Assembly: GCA_029974635.1 (NCBI GenBank)
Contig: JARKQY010000022.1
Span: forward strand, 35,652 to 99,651
Origin: Bacillota bacterium
GTDB lineage: Bacteria > Bacillota > UBA4882 > UBA8346
DNA length: 64,000 nucleotides
Reading direction: 5' to 3'
The translations under genes and the position numbers were made by a program. How positions within the stretch are numbered: the first letter of the stretch is position 1; each line of letters begins with the position of its first letter. The notes beneath the pieces were generated by a model that worked only from the letters and a program-made list of their open reading frames with translations, searched no databases and was not told the DNA's origin. Shown here piece by piece: positions 9,901 through 17,580 of the stretch.

Positions 9901-10193
9901 GAAACTGGTCATTTGTGTTATGGACAAACAATCCAGGGTCAGCGGTAAATGTTACCGTGGAATTATATAGGGTGAATTCCAATGGGAGCGGCGCAACCTT
10001 GCTTGGATCTCAAACCTTGAACGCCGGCACCTCCGCTGGAGGAAATCATGCGACTACCTATACCTTTAGCAATTTGGGCGCAGTTTCCCTGAGCAATCAG
10101 CGCTTAATGGTCAAAGTGGTTAAATCATCAGGGGTTGATTTAACCGTGGTGTATAATACCAATGATTTCCCTACCCGATTAATTACGCCTTAA
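6951..10193 (+). CDS. Secreted GH81 endo-beta-1,3-glucanase with CBM6 and a C-terminal shared domain
   Basis: 1080 residues; ATG 6951 follows GGGGAAGGAGAAAGTAA. A signal peptide (residues 1-30, hydrophobic core LLLTLVVIILSVLIV) precedes a GH81 catalytic region (about 35-740). The GH81 signatures are plain: NDHHFHYGYY, YEGHSWASG and NNQESSSEATNAY, which hold the acid/base Asp and the catalytic Glu residues of the family. Then come a T-P-T-P linker, a CBM6 (IEAENYDAMSG, about 770-895), a second linker, and a ~150-residue C-terminal domain ending NTNDFPTRLITP, shared with the DUF362 protein upstream. GH81 enzymes cleave beta-1,3-glucans such as laminarin, callose and fungal wall glucan. The enzyme is exported and probably kept near the cell or substrate by CBM6. 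Confidence 0.93.
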   Translation: MFQRNRILLLTLVVIILSVLIVPHTVVKAATYTVGAGSYTDTLPSGRVQPPSTIYKTANLTGGIPTSNWESSILFQQYSQPLIAHPLSFRCVAGGLELGRPNLGGGGVAYFGTHANDFTVKHTGIATVADSRADKISDWAVDVVMASGANNIKATLVKGSPYAYFIYTGGNPQLAFGSTPTVFYGSAASSYLGVTVNGKSFGLFAPTGSTWSGIGTTTITCNLASGKNYFSVATLPDNTTGTLTYFKDRSYAFVTNTTANWSYNESASTLTTTFTFTTTAKEGANTETIMALYPHQWRNNTLIAPLSYTYNTLRGIMKTVAGTSFQVRYAYRGILPNLPDKGSYNRTTLYNLINEVAGMTIGSGDTYWVGKNIGKTAVALPIAEQVGHTTAANNYLNQLKSCLQDWFTASPGETGNLFYYNQDWGTLIGYPASYGSDTSINDHHFHYGYYIHGAAQVAFRDKAWGSDSQWGGMVKQVIKNFANWERTDTKFPFLRTFDAYEGHSWASGDSNFADGNNQESSSEATNAYMAMILFGEATGNTALRDAGIYLYTTEVESILNYWFDIYGDIFNSAYSHNYAAMVWGTKYCHQIWWAGTPAEIHGINYLPMTAATLYVGRDKDYVRDNYNEMIAECGGGTPSSWVDLSYMYYALSDPAAAKNLWNTSISPEAGQTKAHAYHWIYNLDGMGLPDWNVTANTPLYGVFNKNGTRTYVVYNASNSAKTVTFSDGKAMTVPANAMATSTGSGPVVTPSPPPATPTPTRAATPTPSGKVLPGQIEAENYDAMSGIDTEATGDTGGGLNVGWIDANDWMDYNVNVQTGGTYRIDYRVASTSATGRVDFRIGATTLASTAIPNTGGWQVWTTVSANVSLNAGNHTIRLFAGGGGWNINWFSATAVGATPTPTRAATATPTPTRAATATPTPTPGSTLPSATWYLFNQNVSGVTPAGENLQTTQSGISGWQPIKAITGTASYWYSPTINGTYKAGNWSFVLWTNNPGSAVNVTVELYRVNSNGSGATLLGSQTLNAGTSAGGNHATTYTFSNLGAVSLSNQRLMVKVVKSSGVDLTVVYNTNDFPTRLITP

Positions 10194-10263
10194 TTATTTT
10201 AACTGACATGCCGATAAAGAAAGAGGACTTCAATCGAAGTCCTCTTTCTCATTAAAATAATTG
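10193..10263. terminator. Terminator after GH81, nested in an outer dyad
   Basis: A perfect 13-bp stem, GAAAGAGGACTTC at 10219-10231 and its complement at 10236-10248, with an AATC loop. Outside it, AATTATTTTAA near 10194 pairs with TTAAAATAATT near 10252. The nested design matches the terminator after the DUF362 gene. Confidence 0.8.
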
Positions 10264-10370
10264 GTTATTTTTAGGAACTCAATCTTTTCGGGAGGAGACT
10301 TGGATGAATTACCGAAATTAGGAATTAAGCGCTGAATAATAGTTTATTAATATTAAAAGGAGAGCCTGCC

Positions 10371-11963
10371 ATGAAAAAAACGCTATGGATGCTTTTGGTG
10401 CTTATGAGTTGTATTACGATGGTCCTGTCGGCAGTTTCAGTTGCGGAGGAAACGAAAGTAACGGTTAATCGAAAAGAGATCAACGCTTTATTATTGAGCA
10501 ACTCGTTAGTGGGAGATACTGAAAAGGTCAAGCTGTTGTTGGGGTTGGGTGCTGATGTTAACACCACCGACAAAGATGGCCGGACCCCGTTAATCAATGC
10601 TTCTGAAAAAGGCTTTACTGAAATCGTAAAGCTGTTGCTTGAAAAGAATGTATTTATTGATGCCAAAATGAAAACCGGCTGGACGGCGCTCCTGTTTGCA
10701 GCCAATAACGGTCATTTGGAAATCGTCAATCTTTTGATTGATAAAGGAGCCAATGTTGGCATCAAAGCCCGTAAGGGGGTTTGGGATTTTGCCACGCCGT
10801 TGAACGCAGCTGCTGAAAATGGTTTTCCGGAGATCGTTACCGTATTGTTAGAAAAAGGGGCTCCCACCACCGATTATGTAGCGGCACTACAGTTAGCAAC
10901 CGAAAAAAATCATCCTGATATAGTTAAAATACTTATCGATAAAGGAACCGACGTTAATACGGGGGATATTAAGGGACGCAACGCTTTAATTATAGCTTCC
11001 GAAAACGGTTTTACCGAAATGGTCGCGTTATTGCTGGAAAATAAAGCTGATGTTAATGCGAAACCGGATAATGGAATCAATAGTTTAATGTTAGCAGCCC
11101 AGAAAGGCAGCCTGGATATCGCAAAACTGCTGATTGAAAAGGGTGCTGATGTCAATGCCAAGGGAAGTAAAGGGGAAACCGCCCTGTTATTTGCAGTAAA
11201 TGAAAACCGGGTAGATATTGTCAAACTGTTATTGGAGAAAAAGGCGGATATAAATGCCAAAGAGTTGCTGGGGCAGCCCTCATTGATCAATGCCACGGAT
11301 AAAGGCTATACTGAAATCGTTAAATTACTACTTAATAATGGCGCTGATAAAAAAGATTATGTTGCAGCGTTAACAATCGCCTCTAAAAAAGGGTACGCGG
11401 AAATTGTTAACGCCTTGGTGGATAAAGGTATTGATGTTAAAGGCGAGGAAACTGGAACAGCGTTATGTTTGGCCGCCAAAAACGGGTATAATGAGATTGT
11501 AACCCTCTTTCTTGATAAAGGCGTGAATGTTAATATTAAAGCCAATGACAAAGAGATTAAGGGAAAAACCATCGGTTTCTGGACCCCGCTAATGTTCGCC
11601 GCTGAGTTCGGCAAGTTGGAAACTGTCAAGTTATTACTGGACCGTAAAGCCAATATCAACGCCAAGGATGACTTTTTTGGTTATACATCATTGCATAATG
11701 CAGTCGGACAAGGACATACTGATATTGTCAAACTTCTAATCGAACGCAAGGTGAATTTGAACGCCAAAGAAGGAGACGGCTGGACAGCTTTGATGTTTGC
11801 GGTAAAAAACGGTAACCTTGATATCGTAAAACTGTTACTGGAGAAGAAGGTCAGTCTGAATGACAAAAACGCGGATGGTAAGACCGCTTTAGGTGTAGCC
11901 ATCGACGCCAACCATTCTGAAATCATTGAGCTGTTGAAGACGGCCGGGGCAAAAGAGAGCTAG
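10371..11963 (+). CDS. Secreted ankyrin-repeat protein (about 15 repeats)
   Basis: 530 residues; ATG 10371 follows AAAAGGAGAGCCTGCC. Residues 1-26 form a signal peptide (hydrophobic core LWMLLVLMSCITMVLSAV). The rest is a continuous array of about 15 ankyrin repeats of roughly 33 residues, with the usual TALxxAxxxGxxEIVKLLLxKGADVNAK pattern. Two repeats (near 160 and 320) are shortened and end D-Y-V. Ankyrin arrays bind other proteins; no catalytic domain is present. The export signal makes a periplasmic, cell-surface or secreted binding role likely. A small membrane protein gene follows 48 bases later and may be its partner. Confidence 0.9.
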   Translation: MKKTLWMLLVLMSCITMVLSAVSVAEETKVTVNRKEINALLLSNSLVGDTEKVKLLLGLGADVNTTDKDGRTPLINASEKGFTEIVKLLLEKNVFIDAKMKTGWTALLFAANNGHLEIVNLLIDKGANVGIKARKGVWDFATPLNAAAENGFPEIVTVLLEKGAPTTDYVAALQLATEKNHPDIVKILIDKGTDVNTGDIKGRNALIIASENGFTEMVALLLENKADVNAKPDNGINSLMLAAQKGSLDIAKLLIEKGADVNAKGSKGETALLFAVNENRVDIVKLLLEKKADINAKELLGQPSLINATDKGYTEIVKLLLNNGADKKDYVAALTIASKKGYAEIVNALVDKGIDVKGEETGTALCLAAKNGYNEIVTLFLDKGVNVNIKANDKEIKGKTIGFWTPLMFAAEFGKLETVKLLLDRKANINAKDDFFGYTSLHNAVGQGHTDIVKLLIERKVNLNAKEGDGWTALMFAVKNGNLDIVKLLLEKKVSLNDKNADGKTALGVAIDANHSEIIELLKTAGAKES

Positions 11964-12011
11964 CTACCCGCACAGACTCCCAGAGGTAAAGAGGTTGAAA
12001 CAGTTGAAACA

Positions 12012-12434
12012 ATGGTAATTTCTTTATTAATAGTTACTTTTCTGATTGCATTTCTAATTGCATTCATTGTCTCCGCTATTTTTCATAAGCCGGTGAATGG
12101 AATCTTAAAACGGATGGTGCCTGATGATCTCAGTTATGCTTGGGCGCGATATCTCAAATTCGCCATATTTGTAGTTGGTATCGGCGGGGGTGTAAGGGTT
12201 TGGTCCCTGGAAAAATACTTTATCGCACAAGGTCCGGAGAATGATATTCTCAAGCTGACTGCGGAACGTTGGATGTTGGAAGTATATCAAACAATAATCG
12301 GGACACTTCAAAGCACCGCCTGGATTCTATTGGTATTCTTTGTGTTTGCCCTAATCGGGGTGGTGATCGTCCGGATTTTTGAAGGGAGACAAAGTAGAAC
12401 AGGTTCTCACAATAATAACAATAATAATGCGTAA
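12012..12434 (+). CDS. Small integral membrane protein
   Basis: 140 residues from ATG 12012; a weak GAGG ribosome site lies about 17 bases upstream. Three hydrophobic segments are visible: residues 3-24 (LLIVTFLIAFLIAFIVSAIF), about 48-65, and about 100-122 (WILLVFFVFALIGVVIV). The tail ends in a run of six asparagines from an AAC/AAT repeat. No family is recognised. It lies directly downstream of the ankyrin gene and upstream of a shared terminator, so it is probably the last gene of that unit. Confidence 0.7.
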   Translation: MVISLLIVTFLIAFLIAFIVSAIFHKPVNGILKRMVPDDLSYAWARYLKFAIFVVGIGGGVRVWSLEKYFIAQGPENDILKLTAERWMLEVYQTIIGTLQSTAWILLVFFVFALIGVVIVRIFEGRQSRTGSHNNNNNNA

Positions 12435-12443
12435 AGTAGCAAA

Positions 12444-12483
12444 AAACCGTAGTCACCATTCAGCAAGAAGGTGACTACGGTTT
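12444..12483. terminator. Bidirectional terminator between convergent genes
   Basis: A perfect 14-bp stem, AAACCGTAGTCACC at 12444-12457 and its complement at 12470-12483, with A and T runs on its two sides. It serves the membrane-protein gene from the left and the anti-sigma gene from the right. Confidence 0.85.
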
Positions 12484-12507
12484 GTGCTTATAGTATTGGG
12501 TTGCTGT

Positions 12508-13050
12508 TTAGGGAAGTATCAGCGAAGCTTGGTAAATGGTTACCGATTGGTCGATGGAAAAATTTTGATCCCATGAAATTGAAACCGGTTTTACGGTTAC
12601 TTCGGAGTTGCGGCGCCGATTTGAAATACTGGTAGCTTTAAAAGTACTATTATAATCGGTTTCATTTAGTACTGAATTGCGAGCCGAATGCGCAGCTGCA
12701 TTCTGGCTTGCCTGATTATTTGTCGGGAACAAAACCCAGGTTGACAAGAAAAATACGCTCAAACAGGCAGTGACTAACCCCGCCCGGCTAAACCAAAAAA
12801 ATTTGCCAACCTGCCGTATCAGGGAGTGTTCTTCATTGACCAACCGCAAATGAAGATTGCCGACCGGATCGAAACTAAGCGGTTCGGGAGCTAGATTTTG
12901 CAGGCAGTTTTTTAAATTGATCAACTCCTGGTATATGATGCTGCATTCCGGACAGGTAAACAAATGTTGGCGCAATTCCCGTTTTTCTTCGGCATCAAGT
13001 TCGCAATCCATAAATGCCGAAATTAAGTTTTGAACATGCGAACAATTCAT
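12508..13050 (-). CDS. Zinc-finger anti-sigma factor
   Basis: 180 residues. The N-terminus has the zf-HC2 pattern, with a Cys near residue 3, a His at about 29 and CPEC at 33-36 (HLFTCPEC), which binds zinc in ZAS-type anti-sigma factors. A single membrane helix follows at about residues 88-108 (AGLVTACLSVFFLSTWVLF), leaving about 70 residues outside. The gene overlaps the end of the ECF sigma gene by four bases (ATGA), so the two are translationally coupled. It likely holds the sigma factor at the membrane until an envelope signal releases it. Confidence 0.88.
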   Translation of the reverse strand: MNCSHVQNLISAFMDCELDAEEKRELRQHLFTCPECSIIYQELINLKNCLQNLAPEPLSFDPVGNLHLRLVNEEHSLIRQVGKFFWFSRAGLVTACLSVFFLSTWVLFPTNNQASQNAAAHSARNSVLNETDYNSTFKATSISNRRRNSEVTVKPVSISWDQNFSIDQSVTIYQASLILP

Positions 13051-13646
13051 TCTTGTTCAGCCTCCTTCCCCTTGATATAGGGGAGCAAGATAGTGCGCAG
13101 CAACTTTCGACCGCGATGAATTCTGGAACGTACTGTCCCAATGGAACAATGTAATATTTGAGCGATTTCCTCATAGGATAATCCCTGGATATCACATAAA
13201 ATAACGGCTGATCGATATTCGGTAGGCAATTTGGTCAAACCTTCCTGGATTTTTTCGCCTAATTCGAGACGTATCGCTTCATCCTCGGGATTGGTGGTCC
13301 AATCGGGAATCTCCATTGGTTTATCATTGTCCAAATACGGAGACGGTTCATCAATTGATGAAAGAACCGGTCGAGTCTTATTTTTCCGGTAATGTTCGAT
13401 ATAAAGATTATGAATGATCTGGTACAACCAACGGTCGAAGGCAGTTCCGGATTCAAATTTGGCAAAGGACTTGTAAGCCCGGTACAAACCTTCCTGGAGC
13501 AGATCTTGTGCTTCATGATGATTGCCGCTCAAACGGAAGGCGAATTGATATAAAGGCTTTTCATAAGTCCTTACCAGATTTTCGAAGACTGCTTCTTGAT
13601 TGGCCGCAGAAACGGTTGATATTGCTTCAGAGATAAAAGTTGCCAT
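13047..13646 (-). CDS. ECF-type RNA polymerase sigma factor
   Basis: 199 residues; I choose ATG 13646 because AAGGTGG sits just upstream, although a GTG at 13655 is in frame. Region 2 is seen at residues 20-90 (AQDLLQEGLYRAYKSFAKF and DRWLYQIIHNLYIEHYRK). Region 4 is at about 130-190 (YRSAVILCDIQGLSYEEIA and CSIGTVRSRIHRGRKLL). There is no region 1 or 3, which is typical of group 4 sigma factors. Between the domains lies a 40-residue proline-rich linker. It is the first gene of a two-gene operon with its anti-sigma factor. The HtrA protease gene immediately upstream on the same strand may be part of the same envelope-stress response. Confidence 0.93.
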   Translation of the reverse strand: MATFISEAISTVSAANQEAVFENLVRTYEKPLYQFAFRLSGNHHEAQDLLQEGLYRAYKSFAKFESGTAFDRWLYQIIHNLYIEHYRKNKTRPVLSSIDEPSPYLDNDKPMEIPDWTTNPEDEAIRLELGEKIQEGLTKLPTEYRSAVILCDIQGLSYEEIAQILHCSIGTVRSRIHRGRKLLRTILLPYIKGKEAEQE

Positions 13647-13803
13647 GAACGCCACCTTCTTTAGGAGGTTAGAACCGCAATAATGATTTAACTGTGTTAT
13701 ATTTTTATCGGTTTAAAACATATAACGCATTAATCCTTTATTAGTTCCATTGTACCAAATCTCATACAATCTGCAACCATCCATTTTCTGCATTTAAGAT
13801 TTA

Positions 13804-15006
13804 TCAGTTGCCGAAGAACGGGGATAACCCCTGGCGACGATTACTGGATTCATTTGTTACTTGGGGTTGGGCCTCCAATTTGACTTTAACAGCTTCAAGC
13901 CGCCCATTGCGCAAAATCAGCAGTTCAACCACTTTTCCGACTTTACTGCTTTTGATGATTTTAATAACTCCCTGGGCGTTTTTAACTTTCTGATGGTCGA
14001 CCTCTTTGATGATGTCGCCATCCTGTAGACCGGCCTTGGCGGCAGGACCATCCGGAATAACCCGGATAATTGCGCCGTCTTTATTGGCTAAGCCATAATA
14101 ACTGGCGATTTGATCCGGAATATCTCCGATACTTACTCCCAGCCATGGGGTTTCAGGACGTTGCACCTTGCCTTTTTCAATAATATCCTGGGAGATCCGT
14201 TTGGCTAAATTTATGGGGATTGCAAAACCAATTCCTTGCGCATTTTGGATGATGGCTTCATTAATACCGATGACTTTTCCGGATAAATCGGCCAGAGGAC
14301 CGCCGCTGTTTCCCGGATTAATGGCGGCATCCGTTTGAATCAGGTTGCCATGAGCGTCCGGATCTTCCAATGACCGGCCTAAAGCGCTGATAATACCCGC
14401 GGTTACCGTATCATGGAACCCATAAGGATTGCCAATAGCAACCACCCATTGGCCCGGAGTCAATTTTGCCGAGTCGCCCATTTCCGCCACCGGCAGATCA
14501 TTGGCGTTGATTTTTACCACCGCCAAATCCGTTTGCGGATCCGTTCCAATTACCCGGCCATCGTATTTCTTCCCGGTGAAAAGGGTAACCTGTAATTTTT
14601 GCGCATTGCGGACCACATGCTCGTTGGTTAATATATAACCATCTTTGCGAATGATAAAACCCGAACCGGCTCCGGATTGAACCCGCTGTTGCCCGTTAAA
14701 GAAACCGGGCGGGAAAAAGTCGCGAAATTGATAAGGAATATCGATGCTTTCATTTACAATAGACGTTGTATTGATGTAAACTACCGCCGGAGCTACTTTG
14801 TTTCGGGCATAACTCACCGAATTCGCTTCTAAATTGCTATCCATTTTTCCGGTGTTTTTATAGTTCACGGGAGTAACCGGTGGTGTCTGGTTATTCATCT
14901 TATTCACCAGTGCCGGCGCCAGGGCAAAAAAGATAATTGCGGTAATTGCCGAAGCGAGTATCGCTACTCCAAAGTAGGAAAGAAATTTTTTCAAGCTTTG
15001 ATTCAT
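13804..15006 (-). CDS. HtrA/DegP-family serine protease, membrane-anchored, with PDZ domain
   Basis: 400 residues; ATG 15006 is chosen because GGAGGG lies seven bases upstream, while the open frame upstream to 15123 has no such site. One N-terminal membrane helix (residues 11-33, ILASAITAIIFFALAPALV) anchors a trypsin-like domain with the full triad: His in TNEHVV, Asp in TDLAVVKI, Ser in NPGNSGGPL. A single PDZ domain follows (about 275-375, LGVSIGDIP and IRVIPDGPAAKAGLQDGDII). It degrades or refolds damaged envelope proteins. A second HtrA gene lies at 35552-36715. Its position beside an ECF sigma/anti-sigma pair suggests envelope-stress control. Confidence 0.93.
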   Translation of the reverse strand: MNQSLKKFLSYFGVAILASAITAIIFFALAPALVNKMNNQTPPVTPVNYKNTGKMDSNLEANSVSYARNKVAPAVVYINTTSIVNESIDIPYQFRDFFPPGFFNGQQRVQSGAGSGFIIRKDGYILTNEHVVRNAQKLQVTLFTGKKYDGRVIGTDPQTDLAVVKINANDLPVAEMGDSAKLTPGQWVVAIGNPYGFHDTVTAGIISALGRSLEDPDAHGNLIQTDAAINPGNSGGPLADLSGKVIGINEAIIQNAQGIGFAIPINLAKRISQDIIEKGKVQRPETPWLGVSIGDIPDQIASYYGLANKDGAIIRVIPDGPAAKAGLQDGDIIKEVDHQKVKNAQGVIKIIKSSKVGKVVELLILRNGRLEAVKVKLEAQPQVTNESSNRRQGLSPFFGN

Positions 15007-15253
15007 GGTAATGCCCTCCATTTGCAGTTCCTGTAGATGTTGATAAAGTAACTTGCCCATGTTCGAGCCGGGATATGACAGTTGACTGCTAATGAATCCA
15101 CAGGTTGATTTTTTAGTGATCAAAACGGAGCACCTGAAAAAAAAGTTCCCTGAAGTCAGGTAATTGTTCTGGAAAAAAGGAGGAATTTATCTTAAAAAGT
15201 TGAATATATACTCAATTTCGTAAGTATTCAACAGATTAAAGAGGTAAACTCCA

Positions 15254-16132
15254 TTGGCTCTCAGTATGACCGGTTACGGACGCGGCGTAAAAATTAACCA
15301 GGAATATGCGGTTACGATTGATATCAAGTCGATTAATCACCGTTATTTGGAATTCCATTTCAGACTGCCCAAACCCTATTATTTTCTTGAGGATAAATTG
15401 CGCCGGGATATCTCCGGTCAAGTTTCCCGGGGAAAACTGGAAGTCGTTGTAAATATTGAACGGTTTCGTCCGGCGGAAGCACGGGTTCAACTGGATAAAC
15501 CTTTGTTAGCTTCTTATATTGCAGCAATCCATGAAATAAAAAAAGAGTTCAAATTAAAAGAAAAATTAACCATCGCCTCGATAATCAATCTGCCGGATAT
15601 ACTTAAATCAAATCAACCCGATGAAAATCCGGAAATATTAAATGCTATTATTGATGAAACTTTGGAAGAGGCTTTGGTTTCTTTGATTGAGATGAGAAGA
15701 ACCGAAGGGAACGGTTTATGCAAGGATTTACAATCCAAGCTGACCGCTATGGAGAAGTTGCGTAATGATTTAATTGGACTTGCGCCGGAAGTAGTCATCG
15801 CTTATCAGGAGAAACTAGCGAAGCGTATTCAGGAGTTGACCGGGGGAATCGAAGTCGATCCGGGACGTTTGGCGACGGAAGTTGCCATTTTAGCCGATAA
15901 AGCCGATATTCACGAAGAATTAACCCGGATTGAAAGCCATATCCGGCAGTTTTCAAATACGCTGCTGCTGCATGAAGCCATCGGCCGGAAGCTGGATTTT
16001 ATCATTCAAGAGTTAAACCGCGAGATTAACACCATTGGCTCTAAAGCCAATGATCTTCGTATTGCCCAGATTGTCATCGAATTCAAGTCCGAGCTGGAAA
16101 AAGTTCGCGAGCAAATTCAAAATATCGAATAG
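15254..16132 (+). CDS. yicC: YicC family endoribonuclease/stress protein
   Basis: 292 residues from TTG 15254, behind AAAGAGGT; the start gives LALSMTGYGRG, matching the family's M-x-S-M-T-G-[FY]-G-R opening. The N-terminal YicC domain covers residues 1-155 and the DUF1732 C-terminal domain about 205-292, with HLLLHEAIGRKLDFIIQELN-type sequence and a terminal EIQNIE. The length matches the family norm of about 290. YicC proteins are RNA-binding endoribonucleases. In Bacillota the gene sits at the head of the remA-gmk-rpoZ cluster, as here. Confidence 0.93.
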   Translation: MALSMTGYGRGVKINQEYAVTIDIKSINHRYLEFHFRLPKPYYFLEDKLRRDISGQVSRGKLEVVVNIERFRPAEARVQLDKPLLASYIAAIHEIKKEFKLKEKLTIASIINLPDILKSNQPDENPEILNAIIDETLEEALVSLIEMRRTEGNGLCKDLQSKLTAMEKLRNDLIGLAPEVVIAYQEKLAKRIQELTGGIEVDPGRLATEVAILADKADIHEELTRIESHIRQFSNTLLLHEAIGRKLDFIIQELNREINTIGSKANDLRIAQIVIEFKSELEKVREQIQNIE

Positions 16133-16144
16133 GAGGTGAAATGA

Positions 16145-16459
16145 ATGGCGTTACCGAAACTCTCTCTGGATGAAAAGAAAAAAGCGTTAAAAAAAGCCCA
16201 GGAAGTGCGAAGCAAACGGGCGAAAATTCGTCAAAATCTTAAAAACGGCAAGACTACCATCAGGGAAGTACTGGCGAATATTAATGATGATGTAATTGCT
16301 AAAATGAGGGTAGTTTATCTGTTAGAATCACTGCCGCGTATCGGTAAGATTAAGACCAAGCGAATCATGAGCGATATCGGCATTGATGAAACTCGTCGTA
16401 TCCAGGGCCTTGGAAATCGCCAAAAACAGGCTTTGATTGAGAGACTCGGCAACAACTAG
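16145..16459 (+). CDS. mihF: Integration host factor of the MihF type
   Basis: 104 residues; ATG 16145 follows AGGAGGTGAAATGA. The basic N-terminal helix (KKALKKAQEVRSKRAKIR) and the C-terminal helix-hairpin-like region (LPRIGKIKTKRIMSDIGI, then RRIQGLGNRQKQAL) match the mycobacterial-type IHF, a nucleoid protein that binds DNA without the HU/IHF fold. It follows yicC by 12 bases and is presumably translated from the same mRNA. In actinobacteria mihF is typically next to gmk, so its presence in this cluster fits that neighbourhood. Confidence 0.85.
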   Translation: MALPKLSLDEKKKALKKAQEVRSKRAKIRQNLKNGKTTIREVLANINDDVIAKMRVVYLLESLPRIGKIKTKRIMSDIGIDETRRIQGLGNRQKQALIERLGNN

Positions 16460-16524
16460 AAGTTATGTAAAAAAATCCTTTAGTTCAACAAAAATTGTTT
16501 ACCTTGATTTTTAACATAACTTCT
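16458..16524. terminator. Inverted repeat overlapping the mihF stop
   Basis: AGAAGTTATGT at 16458-16468 pairs perfectly with ACATAACTTCT at 16514-16524, and the inner A run / GATTTTT extends the pairing. The left arm begins inside the mihF stop codon. It may end the yicC-mihF transcript or stabilise its 3' end. Confidence 0.5.
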
Positions 16525-16527
16525 GAT

Positions 16528-16575
16528 AGAGCGTCGTGTAATAAACCGCATTCAGAAATGACGATGAGACGTTCT
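16528..16575. repeat. Dispersed hairpin repeat, family B, copy 1
   Basis: AGAGCGTC at 16528-16535 pairs with GACGTTCT at 16568-16575 with one G-T pair. The loop holds AACCGCATTCAGAAATG, which occurs in reverse complement with one mismatch in the hairpin at 35452-35504. A second short dyad (AGTAATTCGCCAC / GTGACGAATTACT) follows at about 16580-16640. Confidence 0.65.
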
Positions 16576-16679
16576 GCTTAAGTAATTCGCCACCGGAAAA
16601 ATGATAATTCTAATGATAGTTCTTATGTGACGAATTACTGGAACTGCGACAGCCTAGAAAGGGGGCCCTATATCAGACG

Positions 16680-16946
16680 ATGGACATCAAACTCATTAAT
16701 ATCGGTTTTGGGAATATAGTCTCCGCAAATCGAATAATTGCTATTGTAAGTCCGGAATCTTCACCCATAAAAAGAATTATTCAGGAGAGCAGAGAGCGAG
16801 GAATGTTGATCGACGCCACTTACGGTCGACGCACCAGAGCAGTTATAATTACCGATAGTGATCATGTCATTCTTTCCGCGGTTCAACCTGAAACCGTTGC
16901 TCACCGTTTAACATCAAAAGATATTTCTTTAGATGCTGAAGAATAA
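16680..16946 (+). CDS. remA: Extracellular matrix regulator RemA
   Basis: 88 residues; ATG 16680 lies behind GAAAGGGGG with a long spacer. The sequence begins [19 protein letters not shown] and contains [20 protein letters not shown], the hallmark of the RemA/DUF370 family. RemA is a DNA-binding protein that switches on biofilm matrix and osmoprotection genes in Bacillus subtilis by binding repeated sites. In most Bacillota gmk follows remA directly; here it is absent. Confidence 0.95.
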   Translation: MDIKLINIGFGNIVSANRIIAIVSPESSPIKRIIQESRERGMLIDATYGRRTRAVIITDSDHVILSAVQPETVAHRLTSKDISLDAEE

Positions 16947-17146
16947 TGGCACCGCGAATAAATACCCGGTCGACATAATAAAAAAGCAACAATTTTCTAT
17001 TAAAATATTAAAATTATACATTGAAAACTTGATATAACCGCGTCAACTAAAGCGCGAGCAGTCATTGGCTAAAAACTGAGGTTAGTTGGCCGTGATCACA
17101 ATTTAATTATTTCATTGTTAACCGGCTTAATCATCTAGAATTTACC
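16947..17146. other. Gene-free interval where gmk would be expected
   Basis: The 409 bases between remA and rpoZ (16947-17355) contain no guanylate kinase frame and no P-loop remnant that I can find on either strand. The sequence is AT-rich and full of stops. The only recognisable element is the rpoZ promoter at its right side. Confidence 0.6.
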
Positions 17147-17175
17147 TTGACATATCTTCTCATTGAATATATTAT
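17147..17175 (+). promoter_or_regulatory. Promoter of the rpoZ-coaBC-priA run
   Basis: TTGACA at 17147-17152 and TATTAT at 17170-17175 are separated by exactly 17 bases. It gives rpoZ and downstream genes their own start about 170 bases before the rpoZ start codon. Confidence 0.75.
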
Positions 17176-17355
17176 ACTAGCTAGAGAAATATATTTTAAT
17201 TACATAATTAGAATTTATTTCTCTACTATTATTTATATCAATGAGCTTGTTTTTTTATAAGCGTGAATAATCATTCCTTGATATGCCCAACAATATACTG
17301 TTAAATTTGTTTTTTGTCGGTCATATTCTTGATTAATATAAAGGAGGCAAAAACA

Positions 17356-17556
17356 TTGATTTACCCGCCGCTGGATGAATTATTAAAGCATGTAGACAGC
17401 CGCTATACATTGGTTACTGCATCCGCTAAGCGTGCCCGCAAGATTTTAGAAGATGAAAACAGTCAGGAGCAATCGATTAAAGCCGTTTCCAATGCATTGG
17501 AAGAGATTCAGGCAGGGAAAATCAAGATTGAGAGGACCAAAACCGGGATAAAGTAA
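17356..17556 (+). CDS. rpoZ: DNA-directed RNA polymerase subunit omega
   Basis: 66 residues from TTG 17356; AAGGAGG lies eight bases upstream, which decides against the longer open frame from 17314. The sequence PPLDELLKHVDSRYTLVTA and the following RARKI match omega of Bacillota. Omega binds the beta' subunit and helps assemble the core polymerase. The gene has its own promoter and is followed by a hairpin before coaBC. Confidence 0.93.
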   Translation: MIYPPLDELLKHVDSRYTLVTASAKRARKILEDENSQEQSIKAVSNALEEIQAGKIKIERTKTGIK

Positions 17557-17580
17557 TCTATATTATCCGATTATCTTGAT

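Noticed and set aside
10910..11926. Several minus-strand frames over the ankyrin gene
   Set aside because: They are mirror images of the ankyrin repeats and carry the same repeat period with no independent start signals.
16580..16650. Riboswitch upstream of remA
   Set aside because: Only simple dyads are present; no core of a known class such as GEMM, ydaO or SAM is recognisable.
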